Assembly: GCF_029626105.1 (NCBI RefSeq)
Contig: NZ_JARUBH010000009.1
Coordinates: 6,200,001 to 6,264,000, forward strand
From: Solwaraspora sp. WMMD792
Lineage (GTDB): Bacteria; Actinomycetota; Actinomycetes; Mycobacteriales; Micromonosporaceae
DNA length: 64,000 nt
Direction of reading: 5' to 3'
In this document: positions 25,055 to 33,900 of the stretch, in pieces
Layout: every line of letters starts with the position of its first letter
How positions within the stretch are numbered: the stretch's first letter is position 1
Translations under genes and position numbers: made by a program
The notes under the pieces: generated by a model
Told to the model about the DNA's origin: nothing
The model's database searches: none
What the model saw: only the letters and a program-made list of their open reading frames with translations

Positions 25055-27068
25055 CGGGCACGTCCTGCGGTCGGAGGTCGGTCAGCTCGTCCTCGCTCGC
25101 CCCGGGGGTCGTGGCGACGCGTAGCGCGTGGCGTTCGGTCATCCGCTGGAACACGTGCCGGGCGGCCCGGCCGTTGCCGAACCCGTCGACCCGGGGGAGC
25201 CGGTCGAACAGTGCGGTCAGGGTGTCCCGGGTGGAGCCGGTGAGTCGGTAGCGGTGCTGTTCGGCCTGGGCTTCGACGATGCGGACCAGCTCGGCCGACC
25301 GGTAGTCGGGGAACCGCAGCGTACGGGTGAACCGCGACGCCAGGCCCGGGTTCGAGGCGACGAACCGGGCCATGTCGTCGGGGTAGCCGGCGGCGATGAC
25401 GACGACGTCGTCGCGGTGGTCCTCCATCAGTTTGACCAGGGTGGCGACCGCTTCGGCACCGAAGTCCGCGCCCTGCCCGGTCGGTGCCAGCGCATACGCC
25501 TCGTCGATGAACAGCACGCCGCCGCGGGCGCGTTGGAAGACGCCGGTGGTCTTCGGCGCGGTGTGTCCGACGTACTCACCGACCAGGTCGCTGCGGCTGG
25601 CCTCGACCAGATGCCCCTGGGTGAGCAGGCCCAGCGCGTGCAGGATCCGGCCGTACAGGCGGGCCACGGTGGTCTTGCCGGTCCCCGGGTTGCCGGCGAA
25701 GACCAGGTGCCGGCTCAGCGGTGGCGGCGGCAGCCCGGCGTCGCGCCGCAACCGGACCAGCCGCATGACGGTGACCAGGGCACCGACGTCGCGCTTGACG
25801 TCGTCGAGTCCGACGAGTTGGTCGAGTTGGTGGAGCAGCCGGGCCACCGCATCGGCCGGGTCGGCCGGGGCGCCGGCGGGCGCTGCGGGCACCTGCCCCG
25901 GCGCCGGCTGCCCAGGTGGTTGCCCACTGCGTGGACCCGGGTCGGGGCAGCGCAGCACCGCCCACGGTCCGCCGTGGACGGTGCCGTGCAGCGTCGGGCC
26001 GGCGAGCACCGTGGTGCACTCGTCGCCGACCTGCACGGCTACGCCGCCGGTGCCGGTGATCGCGCCGCCGCGCAGCAGCGGCCGGTGCGCGGTGTCGACG
26101 ATCAGGCCGGTGCCGCCGGAGATCGTCGCGCCGTCGGCGGTCAGGTCGCCCCGGTCGGCGACGTGCACACCGGCCAGCCGGGCACCGTCGATTCGTCCAC
26201 CCGTCAGCTGCACCGTCGCGGTGTCGACCACCGCCACCCCGTGCTCGCCGCTGCCGGTCAGTTCGCAGCCGGCCAGTTCGGCGCGGGCCTGTCCGCCGAC
26301 GTGCACCGTGCTGTAGCCGGACCCGGTGGCGACGACCCCGGTCATCGTGATCCGGGCCCGCCCGGTCAGGTACGCGGCGTTGCCATGCGCGTCGACGAGC
26401 TGACCTGCGGTGACGGTCAGTCGGGCGTCGTCGCGGGCGGCCACCGCCGAGTCCCGTACCCCGGTGAGGACACAGTCGTCGAGCCGTACCTGGGCGGTGC
26501 CGGTGGCCAGCACCCCGGCGCCGGTGCTGCCGTCGATCCGGCTGGCGGTGACGTCGACCCGGCCGCCGACGACCCGCAGCCCGCACCCGCCGACCCCGGT
26601 CAGTACGCAGTCGGTGACCGTGACGGTGGCGTCGTCGGTGACCTGGACTCCGTCGCCGGCGACCTGCCGGATGGTCACCCGGCGCAGCGTCGCCGTCGTG
26701 GTGCCGGTGACCACCACGCCGGCACCGACGACCGTGCAGTCCTCCAGCAGCACGCTGCCCTGGTCGAGCAGCACGGCGGCGGCGTGCCCGTCCGACGTAC
26801 CCGGGTGGGTCGGCGGTGCCTCGAACACCACCCCACGGATGGTCACCGTAGCGCCGACCACCAGCACCGGGGCGACCGGCGTGACGATCCGGACGGACCC
26901 CGGTCCGCCCTCGGCGACCAGGGTGACGGCCCGGTCGAGGACCAGCGCCTCCCGGTAGCGGCCGGCGCGGATCGTGACGGTGCCGCCGACGTCGGCCGCC
27001 CGCAGGGCGGCACCGACGCTGCGGTGCACGCCCCAGCCGTGCGTCGCTACCCGGAGGCGTGTGGTCAT
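25041..27068 (-). CDS. Right-handed beta-helix plus AAA+ ATPase (CbxX/EccA-like)
   Basis: A 675-residue protein of two parts. Residues about 10-350 are a parallel beta-helix of short repeats (VTVTDCVLTGVGGCGLRVV, VRLDDCVLTGVRDSAVAAR, ARAELAGCELTGSGEHGVAV). Residues about 390-670 are a CbxX/CfqX-SpoVK AAA+ module with Walker A GNPGTGKTTVARLY, Walker B GVLFIDEAYAL and arginine-finger region NPGLASRFTRTLRF. EccA, the ESX cytosolic ATPase, has the same AAA+ class but a TPR-like N-terminus; here the beta-helix takes its place. Position at the head of the type VII locus supports a role handling substrates. Start: ATG 27068, which begins the beta-helix; the frame is open to 27176 but that part is low complexity. 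Confidence 0.85.
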   Translation of the reverse strand: MTTRLRVATHGWGVHRSVGAALRAADVGGTVTIRAGRYREALVLDRAVTLVAEGGPGSVRIVTPVAPVLVVGATVTIRGVVFEAPPTHPGTSDGHAAAVLLDQGSVLLEDCTVVGAGVVVTGTTTATLRRVTIRQVAGDGVQVTDDATVTVTDCVLTGVGGCGLRVVGGRVDVTASRIDGSTGAGVLATGTAQVRLDDCVLTGVRDSAVAARDDARLTVTAGQLVDAHGNAAYLTGRARITMTGVVATGSGYSTVHVGGQARAELAGCELTGSGEHGVAVVDTATVQLTGGRIDGARLAGVHVADRGDLTADGATISGGTGLIVDTAHRPLLRGGAITGTGGVAVQVGDECTTVLAGPTLHGTVHGGPWAVLRCPDPGPRSGQPPGQPAPGQVPAAPAGAPADPADAVARLLHQLDQLVGLDDVKRDVGALVTVMRLVRLRRDAGLPPPPLSRHLVFAGNPGTGKTTVARLYGRILHALGLLTQGHLVEASRSDLVGEYVGHTAPKTTGVFQRARGGVLFIDEAYALAPTGQGADFGAEAVATLVKLMEDHRDDVVVIAAGYPDDMARFVASNPGLASRFTRTLRFPDYRSAELVRIVEAQAEQHRYRLTGSTRDTLTALFDRLPRVDGFGNGRAARHVFQRMTERHALRVATTPGASEDELTDLRPQDVPDDAD

Positions 27069-27104
27069 CAGGGGAATTGTCGGCGGTGCCTGGCCTGGCG
27101 CACC

Positions 27105-27119
27105 ACGTCCCTGTTCTGG
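27105..27119. promoter_or_regulatory. 15-bp motif shared with the 30.0-kb divergent region (copy 1)
   Basis: acgtccctgttctgg recurs as acgtccatgttctgg at 30025-30039. Each copy lies in a divergent intergenic region, ending 106-107 bp before the first WXG100 start codon of its cassette. It may bind a regulator of both halves of the locus. A palindrome CCCCGA-TG-TCGGGG (27127-27140) lies 8 bp further on in this copy only. Confidence 0.5.
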
Positions 27120-27225
27120 CCGCCCACCCCGATGTCGGGGATTTGGTGACTGGTGGTGCCCATGCCGACCGGACACGATGACGGATGCCAGATGGCGGAC
27201 GCGCGATGAGGTAGGTGAACTGACG

Positions 27226-27549
27226 GTGCCCGACTACGGCGTAACCCCGTTGCAGGTGCAGGCCGGCGCACAGAGCGCCGCGGCGATCGCCGACGAGATC
27301 TCCGTCGGGCTCGATCAGTTGCGGCAGTACGTGGCGTCGCTGCGCGGTGCCTGGGAAGGCGTGGCGCAGGTGAGTTTCGACGAGCTGATGCAGCGGTGGG
27401 CGGTCGACGCCCAGAACCTGCACAACGCGTTGGTGGGGATTTCCAACGGGCTGAACACCACCTACCAGAACTACGTGAGCAGCGAGACGGCCAACAACCA
27501 GTCGGTGCAGCAGGTGCTCGCGTCCATGCCGCCGGCCCGGCTCGGCTGA
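27226..27549 (+). CDS. WXG100-family protein (ESAT-6-like)
   Basis: A small helical-hairpin secretion substrate of 107 residues. The turn motif W43-E-G45 (SLRGAWEGVAQ) lies between two amphipathic helices, and the C-terminal signal YxxxE is present at Y83-E87 (YVSSE). These are the two hallmarks of proteins exported by type VII systems, usually as dimers. The frame is open upstream to 26974. GTG 27226 is chosen because it gives the family length and has an aggtgaa site before it. It is the first gene of a WXG-WXG-EccD operon. Confidence 0.9.
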   Translation: MPDYGVTPLQVQAGAQSAAAIADEISVGLDQLRQYVASLRGAWEGVAQVSFDELMQRWAVDAQNLHNALVGISNGLNTTYQNYVSSETANNQSVQQVLASMPPARLG

Positions 27550-27608
27550 CCGTGGCCCGGACCAGCTGACCGCGTACCGGACCAGCCGACGACGGCAAGG
27601 AGTGATCG

Positions 27609-27920
27609 ATGAGCATCGACAGTAGTTTTCTGCGGGTCACCTCGGCGCAGGAGACCGCCGGTAGCTACGTGCTGTCCCGGTCCGCCGAGATGGAGGAACG
27701 GCTCTCCCAGTTGAAGACCCAGCTCGCCGAGTTGGAGTCGATCTGGACCGGTGAGGCCCGGGAGCACTATTTCGAGCTGCGGAACCAGTGGAGTGTGGCC
27801 GCCGCTGACCTGTTCGGACCGACCGGTGTGCTCGGCATGGTCGGCCACGCGCTGAACACCTGCTGGGACAACTACACCGGGGCGGAGGAGAGCAACCGGG
27901 CGACGTGGCGGTCGTCGTGA
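27609..27920 (+). CDS. WXG100-family protein (CFP-10/ESAT-6-like)
   Basis: A 103-residue partner for the gene 60 bp upstream. It has WXG at W46-T-G48 (ELESIWTGEAREHY) and a YxxxE signal at Y89-E93 (YTGAE). Adjacent WXG100 genes usually encode heterodimers, so these two probably pair before export. A ribosome site (aaggag) precedes ATG 27609. The 3' end overlaps the EccD-like gene. The long second helix has aromatic residues (HYFELRNQWS) expected at the dimer interface. Confidence 0.9.
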   Translation: MSIDSSFLRVTSAQETAGSYVLSRSAEMEERLSQLKTQLAELESIWTGEAREHYFELRNQWSVAAADLFGPTGVLGMVGHALNTCWDNYTGAEESNRATWRSS

Positions 27921-29329
27921 CGCCGACCACCGCCGGTGCCGGTGCCGGCGTCAGCACCGGTGCCGGTGCCGGTGCCGCGACGGGACACCGGTGCCCGGTC
28001 ACCGTGGTCGGTGCCCGCCGCCGGGTGGACCTCGCTCTGCCGGTGGAGGTGCCGGTCGGTGAGTACCTCGGGCTGATCCTCGACCTGTGTGAGCAGCCCA
28101 CCACCGGCGCCCACCCGCAGGTGTGGTCGCTGGCCCCGCTGGGGCGTCGGCCACTGCCGCTGGACGCCCCGCTCGCCGACTGCGCACCGACCGAGGGCAT
28201 GGTGCTGTACCTGGTCGACGTAGCCGCCGACGAGGACCACGAGCCGCAGGTGACCGACATCGACGAGGTCGTCGCCGAAGCCACCGACGAGTTGGGGCGG
28301 CGGCGGTGGAACCAGCGGGCGGCAGCCGCGACCCTGGTGGCGGCGGGCGTCGGGTGGCTGGTGGCGACGATCGGACTGGCGACGATCGGACCGGCGGTGT
28401 TCGGACCGGAAACGTTTGAACCGGCCCGGCCGGTCGGTGTCGAACTGCTAGCCGTCGTCGTCGGGCTGGCCGTACCGGGACTGGTCGCCCTCGCCCGGCG
28501 GCGTGGCTGGCCGTTGCCGGAGTCGCTGCTGACGGGCCTGGCCCTGACCGCCCCGCTCGCGCTGGGCTGCGCCGGGGCGATGGCCCTGGGCAGCGTGTCG
28601 GGGGCGGCGGTGGCCGCCAGCGTCGGCGGTCTGCTCGCGTTCGCGGCGGTGCCGTCGGCCGGGACGCTGGCGGTGGCGTTGTGGATCGCCGTCGCCGCCG
28701 GGTGCGCCGTACCGCTGGTCGTGCTGCGGCCCTCGGGTGCCGGCCTGCTGGCGGTGGTGGCGCTGGTCGGTTTCGCGATGCTGGTCGCCGCCGCGCCGGC
28801 CGCCAGCCGGCTGGCCATGTTCGGGCAGGGACGCCCCGGGTCGGTGCCGGCCGACGACCCGGTGACGGTCACCGCGGCGGTACGCCGGGCGTACCGGATC
28901 CTGGCCGGGTGGACGGTGGCGGCGGCGCTGCTCACCGCGACCGGTCTGGTGGGGGTGGCCCGCTCGTCGGACTGGGCGGCCTGGCTGCTGGTCGGCGCGT
29001 TGGCGTTGGCGTTGGCGTTGCGTGCGGTCAGCCACGAGTTCGCGGTGGAGGCGGCGTCGACGCTCGCCGCCGCCGTGGCCGGCCTGGTGACCCTGACCTT
29101 GACCGTCGCGGCCCGGTGGCCGGTCGCGGTCGGGGTGGGCGTGCTGGTGGCGCTGACCCTGGTGGGCTGCGGTGGTTGGCTGGCGTCCCGGTCGCCGCTG
29201 ACGGACCGCCGACCCCGGTGGCTGCTGGGCGCCTCGACGCTGTTCGTGGCGGTGGCGCTGGTCGCGGCGCTGACGATCTGGGGGGCGGTCGGCGTGATGC
29301 TCGACCTGGGCCGGTCGATCGCGTCCTGA
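27905..29329 (+). CDS. eccD: EccD-like type VII secretion membrane channel protein
   Basis: A 474-residue protein with the EccD layout. An N-terminal ubiquitin-like domain (about residues 28-115: CPVTVVGARRRVDLALPVEV and following) is followed by 11 hydrophobic segments (about 140-470), e.g. AAATLVAAGVGWLVATIGLA and LLGASTLFVAVALVAALTIW. EccD forms the membrane vestibule of the ESX core complex with EccB, EccC and EccE. Start: GTG 27905 is given. GTG 27917 would overlap the upstream TGA as GTGA and removes only four residues. It ends 27 bp from the convergent helical protein. Family assignment is from topology and the ubiquitin-like start. Confidence 0.85.
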   Translation: MAVVVTPTTAGAGAGVSTGAGAGAATGHRCPVTVVGARRRVDLALPVEVPVGEYLGLILDLCEQPTTGAHPQVWSLAPLGRRPLPLDAPLADCAPTEGMVLYLVDVAADEDHEPQVTDIDEVVAEATDELGRRRWNQRAAAATLVAAGVGWLVATIGLATIGPAVFGPETFEPARPVGVELLAVVVGLAVPGLVALARRRGWPLPESLLTGLALTAPLALGCAGAMALGSVSGAAVAASVGGLLAFAAVPSAGTLAVALWIAVAAGCAVPLVVLRPSGAGLLAVVALVGFAMLVAAAPAASRLAMFGQGRPGSVPADDPVTVTAAVRRAYRILAGWTVAAALLTATGLVGVARSSDWAAWLLVGALALALALRAVSHEFAVEAASTLAAAVAGLVTLTLTVAARWPVAVGVGVLVALTLVGCGGWLASRSPLTDRRPRWLLGASTLFVAVALVAALTIWGAVGVMLDLGRSIAS

Positions 29330-29356
29330 CCGGCCCAGGTCAGCAGGAATTGTGCG

Positions 29357-29962
29357 TCAGCCGGAGTCGAACCGGGAGTGGTCGTCGGCGGTGGCGTACC
29401 CGTCGCCGGTGGCCTCCAGCGCCTGCACGTACGCGCCGAACAGTTGCAGCGTCTTCGCGAAGTCGTCCAGCGCCTGCGCCATGTACGGGCGAATCGCGTT
29501 GGCGAACTCGATCGCGTCGGCCTGCAGGCTGTCCGGCACGTCCTGCCGGATGTAGTACTGCTGGTGCGGTGCCCCGGGGTTGTCCTGCACGATCTCGTCA
29601 TGGGTCTCGGTCTGCCCGAAGACGGTGTCCTGAGTCGTCGCCACCCGGTTGCGTAGCTCTTCGTACCGGGTGGTGAGGTCCCGGGTGGTGGTGAGCAGGG
29701 ACCCTTCGACGGCGGCCAGCCCGGCCAGTGACACGGACAGCTGGGCGTAGGTCGCGGTCCGGCCGTCGACGTCGGCCTGTCCGGAGCTCTCCGACGAGCC
29801 GCCGGGTTCGTAGGAGATCGAGAAGCCCGGGTCGACGGTGACCGAGTCCGGGGTGATCTGCTCCGGCGGCGGCGCGGAGTCGCCGCCGGCCGGGGCCGGT
29901 GGGGGCACCGGCAGGCCCGGGTCGCGGGTCTCGTCACCTGGATTGTTGCTCGTCGTTCCCAT
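29357..29962 (-). CDS. Helical type VII-associated protein with YxxxD signal
   Basis: A 201-residue protein encoded against the direction of the secretion operon. The first about 60 residues are Pro/Gly/Ser-rich and disordered-looking. The rest is predicted helical (SVSLAGLAAVEGSLLTTTRD, FANAIRPYMAQALDDFAKTL). There is no WXG turn, but a YxxxD export signal (Y189-A-T-A-D193) is near the end. It could be a secreted substrate, a PE/PPE-like partner or an export chaperone of the locus; I cannot tell which. Start: ATG 29962, 184 bp from the divergent second WXG100 cassette. Confidence 0.72.
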   Translation of the reverse strand: MGTTSNNPGDETRDPGLPVPPPAPAGGDSAPPPEQITPDSVTVDPGFSISYEPGGSSESSGQADVDGRTATYAQLSVSLAGLAAVEGSLLTTTRDLTTRYEELRNRVATTQDTVFGQTETHDEIVQDNPGAPHQQYYIRQDVPDSLQADAIEFANAIRPYMAQALDDFAKTLQLFGAYVQALEATGDGYATADDHSRFDSG

Positions 29963-30024
29963 GCCACCTCCCGGTCGTGCCGTCGGTTCCGGCGCAGCAT
30001 CCCCTGAATCTGGCGACCACGGGA

Positions 30025-30039
30025 ACGTCCATGTTCTGG
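30025..30039. promoter_or_regulatory. 15-bp motif shared with the 27.1-kb region (copy 2)
   Basis: acgtccatgttctgg differs at one position from the copy at 27105-27119 and stands at the same distance from the following WXG100 start codon. A gggaac just before it could be an ECF-type -35 element, but copy 1 lacks this. Confidence 0.5.
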
Positions 30040-30146
30040 GTACCGGGGCCCGAAAGCGGAGCTGTCCGGGGCATCGGCCGGCGACCTACGGTGACCGCAT
30101 CCGGTGCCGCGTCACCCGGCGCGCGCGGGTGGGGAAAGGAGCCGGC

Positions 30147-30443
30147 ATGCCGTTGATGTACTACGTCGACATGGACGCGGTGCGTGCCGCGATCACGACC
30201 ATCAGGACCGAACGCGACACCGTCGACGAGCTGCTGACCGGTATCGAGGGCGCGTTGGACAGCGCCACCGCCGTCTGGTCCGGGCCGGCGGCGTCCACCT
30301 TCGCCGACCTGTCGCAGCAGCTGGTCGGCGCGAACACCGACCTGATCGACGCGATCGACGCGATCATCGGCCGGATGCAGACCACCGTCGACAACTATCA
30401 GCGGACGGAGACCGCGAACTACTACACCGTCGGGGGGAGCTGA
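30147..30443 (+). CDS. WXG100-family protein
   Basis: A 98-residue ESAT-6-like protein with WXG at W44-S-G46 (TAVWSGPAASTF) and export signal YxxxE at Y84-E88 (YQRTE). It starts with an unusual aromatic stretch (MPLMYYVDM). ATG 30147 follows a ggaaagga ribosome site and gives the normal size; the open frame reaches further back to 29838. It leads the second cassette (WXG-WXG-EccC-giant protein), whose genes are separated by 1-24 bp, so one operon is likely. Confidence 0.9.
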   Translation: MPLMYYVDMDAVRAAITTIRTERDTVDELLTGIEGALDSATAVWSGPAASTFADLSQQLVGANTDLIDAIDAIIGRMQTTVDNYQRTETANYYTVGGS

Positions 30444-30444
30444 C

Positions 30445-30942
30445 ATGCCCCTGGCCGACAACCCGCTCGGGCCGAACCCGGTCTACAACACCAGCAGCAT
30501 TTCCTGCGACATCACCACCTTGGCCGCCAACGGCCAGCAGGTGCTGGACGACGCCGGCCGGGTCGCGGGATGCCTGGAACGGATCGTCGGGGCTCTCAAC
30601 GGCCTGTCCGAGGCGGGTGCCTGGCTGGGGCCGAGCGCGACCGACGCGCAGCTGCTGTTCGACAACTTCAACTCGGCGGCCAGTGAGCTGTTCAACGACG
30701 AACCACCCGGGTTGTTCGCGGTGATCGGGGTCAATCTGCGCCGGGCGGCGCTGAACTACGACGCCGCCGAGACGCAGATCGTCGCCATGTTCGACGCGTT
30801 CATCGACGTGGTCGGCGGTGGCTCCGGCGGTGGCTCCGGCCCGTCCGGCGGCCCGGATCCGTCCGGTGGCTCCGGCGGCGACGACACCGCACCGGGCGGC
30901 ACCCCCAATCCCGTCACTCTCACCGAGGTGGCCCGGTCCTGA
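30445..30942 (+). CDS. WXG100-like protein with Gly/Ser/Pro-rich tail
   Basis: A 165-residue protein starting 1 nt after the previous stop codon. Its first about 115 residues have the WXG100 shape, with W60-L-G62 (AGAWLGPSATD) and a YxxxE signal at Y105-E109 (YDAAE). The remaining about 45 residues form a GGGSGGGSGPSGG-type flexible tail ending in VTLTEVARS, which is not part of ordinary WXG100 proteins. It probably pairs with the 98-residue partner, with the tail displayed outside or used for docking. A ggggggag ribosome site precedes ATG 30445. Confidence 0.85.
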   Translation: MPLADNPLGPNPVYNTSSISCDITTLAANGQQVLDDAGRVAGCLERIVGALNGLSEAGAWLGPSATDAQLLFDNFNSAASELFNDEPPGLFAVIGVNLRRAALNYDAAETQIVAMFDAFIDVVGGGSGGGSGPSGGPDPSGGSGGDDTAPGGTPNPVTLTEVARS

Positions 30943-30965
30943 ACCGGGTCGGACCGCAGGAAGCC

Positions 30966-33900
30966 ATGTCGACATCAGAGTCCGCGTCCCCCGTCCGGCT
31001 GCTGCACCGGGCCGCGCGTACCGCCGGGCCGACGTTGCCGCAGGGCCGGCTCACCGTGGCGGCCCCGCCCGTCGACGCGTCCGGAAACGGCGGCGTCGCG
31101 CTGATCACCCTGCTGTTGCCGCTGCTCAGCACGATCGCGATGGCCGGCTACATGATCACGCTCGGGCACCGGTGGATGGTGGTGGCCGGCATCGCGTTCA
31201 TCGTGATCTCGATCGTGTCGACGTTCGGCATCCGCTACCAGATGAGCGCGCACGCCCGCCGCCAGCGGGCCCGCCAGCGGATCCGCTACCACGCACATCT
31301 GACCGGCATCCGGCGCAGCGCCCGCGGCATCGCCGCCCAGCAGCGCGCGGCGGTGCCGGTGGCGCACCCGTCACCGCAGCGACTGCTCGCCATCGTCTGG
31401 CACCGGCGGCGACTGTGGGAGCGTCGACCCACCGATCCGGACTTCCTCCGGATCCGGGTCGGCCTCGGCACCGGGCCGCTGTGCGTACCGGTCGCCCTGT
31501 CGGCCAGGGCCGACCCGATGGCCGACACCGACCCGGACCTCACCGCGGCCGCCGAGGCGGTGGTCCACCAGGTCGGTACGGTCGGCCGCCAGCCCGGCGT
31601 GATCGACCTGGGCCGGGCCGGCGTGGTCAGCGTGATCGGTCCGCCGGCGGCGGCCCGCGCGGTGGGCCGGGCGATGCTGTGCCAGACGGCGGCGTTGCAC
31701 GCGCCGGAGGACGTGGCCGTGGTGGTCTGCGCGCCGGACGCCGTCCGGGACTGGGAGTGGGCGGTCTGGCTGCCGCACGTGCGCACCGCCGGCCCCACCG
31801 GGCAGGTCGCCGATCTGCCGCCGACGGCCGCGCCGGTCGCCGTCGCCGAGGACCTGTCCGCCCTGGTCGGGCTGCTGCAGCTGTGGCTGGCCCGGCTCGC
31901 CACCACCGACGAACCGGTCCTGCTGACCCGGGCCGACGCCGACCCGGGTCGCCGGCTGGTGCTGCTGATCGACGGCTACGACCCGACCAGCGCCTGGGTG
32001 CGGGAGCCGGTCCTCACCGAGCTGCTGGCCCGGGCCGGGAAGGCCAGCGGGGTGAGCGTGGTGTGTCTGGTGCCCGGCCCGTCGTACCAGCCGCCCCGGG
32101 CCGACGTGCGGGTGACCGTCGACGACACCGGCCGGCTCACCCTCGCCGGCCGGTCGGAGCTGATCGTCGCGGTCGACGACCTGGTGGGCGACGCCCCGAC
32201 CCCGGCCCTGGCGCGGTGCCTGGCCCGGGCCATGGCGCCGTTGCGGCTGCGGCCGCCCCGGGCCGGCGACCTGGTCGACTCGCTGTCGGTGCCGGAACTG
32301 CTGGGTCTGTCCCGCGACGAGGTGGTCGGCACCGGACGCTGGCTGCCGGCCGGCAGCGATGAACTGCTGCGCGCACCGATCGGCATCGACAGCGACGGCC
32401 GGCCGGTGGTGCTCGACCTGAAGGAGTCGGCGCAGGGCGGTGTCGGCCCGCACGGGCTGGTGATCGGCGCGACCGGCTCCGGCAAGAGCGAACTGCTGCG
32501 TACCCTGCTGGTGGGGTTGGCCATGACCCACCCGCCGGACCTGCTCAGCTTCGTGCTGGTCGACTTCAAGGGCGGGGCCACCTTCGCGAACGCCGTCGAC
32601 CTGCCGCACGTCGCCGGTCTGATCACCAACCTGGCCGACGACATGGCCCTGGTGGACCGGGTCAGGGCGGCGCTCGTCGGGGAACAGCAGCGTCGGCAGC
32701 GGCTGCTGCGCGACGCCGGCAACGTCGACTCGGTACGCGAGTACCAGGTGCGCCGCGCGGCCGGCGGCACGGGCGTCGACGGTGCCCCGCTGCCGGCCCT
32801 GCCGTACCTGCTGGTGATCGTGGACGAGTTCGGTGAGCTGCTCACCGGACGGCCCGACTTCATCGACCTGTTCGTGCAGATCGGTCGGGTGGGCCGCAGC
32901 CTCGGGATCCATCTGCTGCTGGCCAGCCAACGGCTCGACGAGGGCCGGCTGCGTGGCCTGGAGTCGCACCTGTCGTACCGGATCGGGTTGCGGACGTTCA
33001 GCGCCGCCGAGAGTCGGGCGGTGCTCGGCACCGCCGACGCGTACCTGCTGCCGCCGCTGCCCGGGTCGGCGTACCTGAAGGTCGACGAGTCGGCGTACCG
33101 CCGGTTCCGGGTCTCGCACGTCTCCGGTCCGGCCTGGCCGGCGGTCCGGCCGGCCGCGCCGGTCCAGCTCGTCCCGGTGCCGTTCGGTCCGGTCAGCCGC
33201 GACACGCCGCTGCCCGACACCGGTCCGGCAGCCGACCCCGGGCCGACTGACGCCGCCGACGGACCGTCGACACTGGATCTGGTGACGACCGCGTTGGCGC
33301 AGGCCGACGCGGTAGCTCACCAGGTGTGGCTGCCGCCGCTGCCACCGGCGATCGCCCTCGGATCCGTGCTCGGCCCGGTGGGCGAGGTGCCGGAACGCGG
33401 GCTGCAGGCCGAGAGCTGGCCGTGGCTCGGCGGGCTGCGGGTGCCGCTCGGCGTCCTCGACGAGCCGGCCACCCAGCAGCAGTCCCCGATGCTTGTCGAC
33501 TTCGGTGCGGCCGGGAACCTCGCCGTGGTCGGCGCCCCGCAGACCGGCAAGAGCACCCTGCTGCGCACCACGGTGCTGGCGTTGATGCTGACCCACACCC
33601 CGGACGAGGTCCAGTTCGCCTGCGTCGACCTGGGCGGCGGTGGCCTGCGGGCGCTCGCCGCCGCCCCGCACGTCGCCGGGGTCGCCGGCCGCCGCGACGT
33701 GGAGCTGGCCCGCCGGATCCTGCTGGACACCCGGCGGCTCGTCGACGAACGGGAACGGATCTTCGCCGACCTGGGCGTCGACTCGGCCGGCCGCTGGCGG
33801 CAGCTGCGGGCCAGCGGTGGCCTGCCCGGCGACGTACGCGCCGCCGACGTGTTCCTGGTGCTGGACAACTGGCCCGCCATCCGGGCCGAGTTCGACCTGG

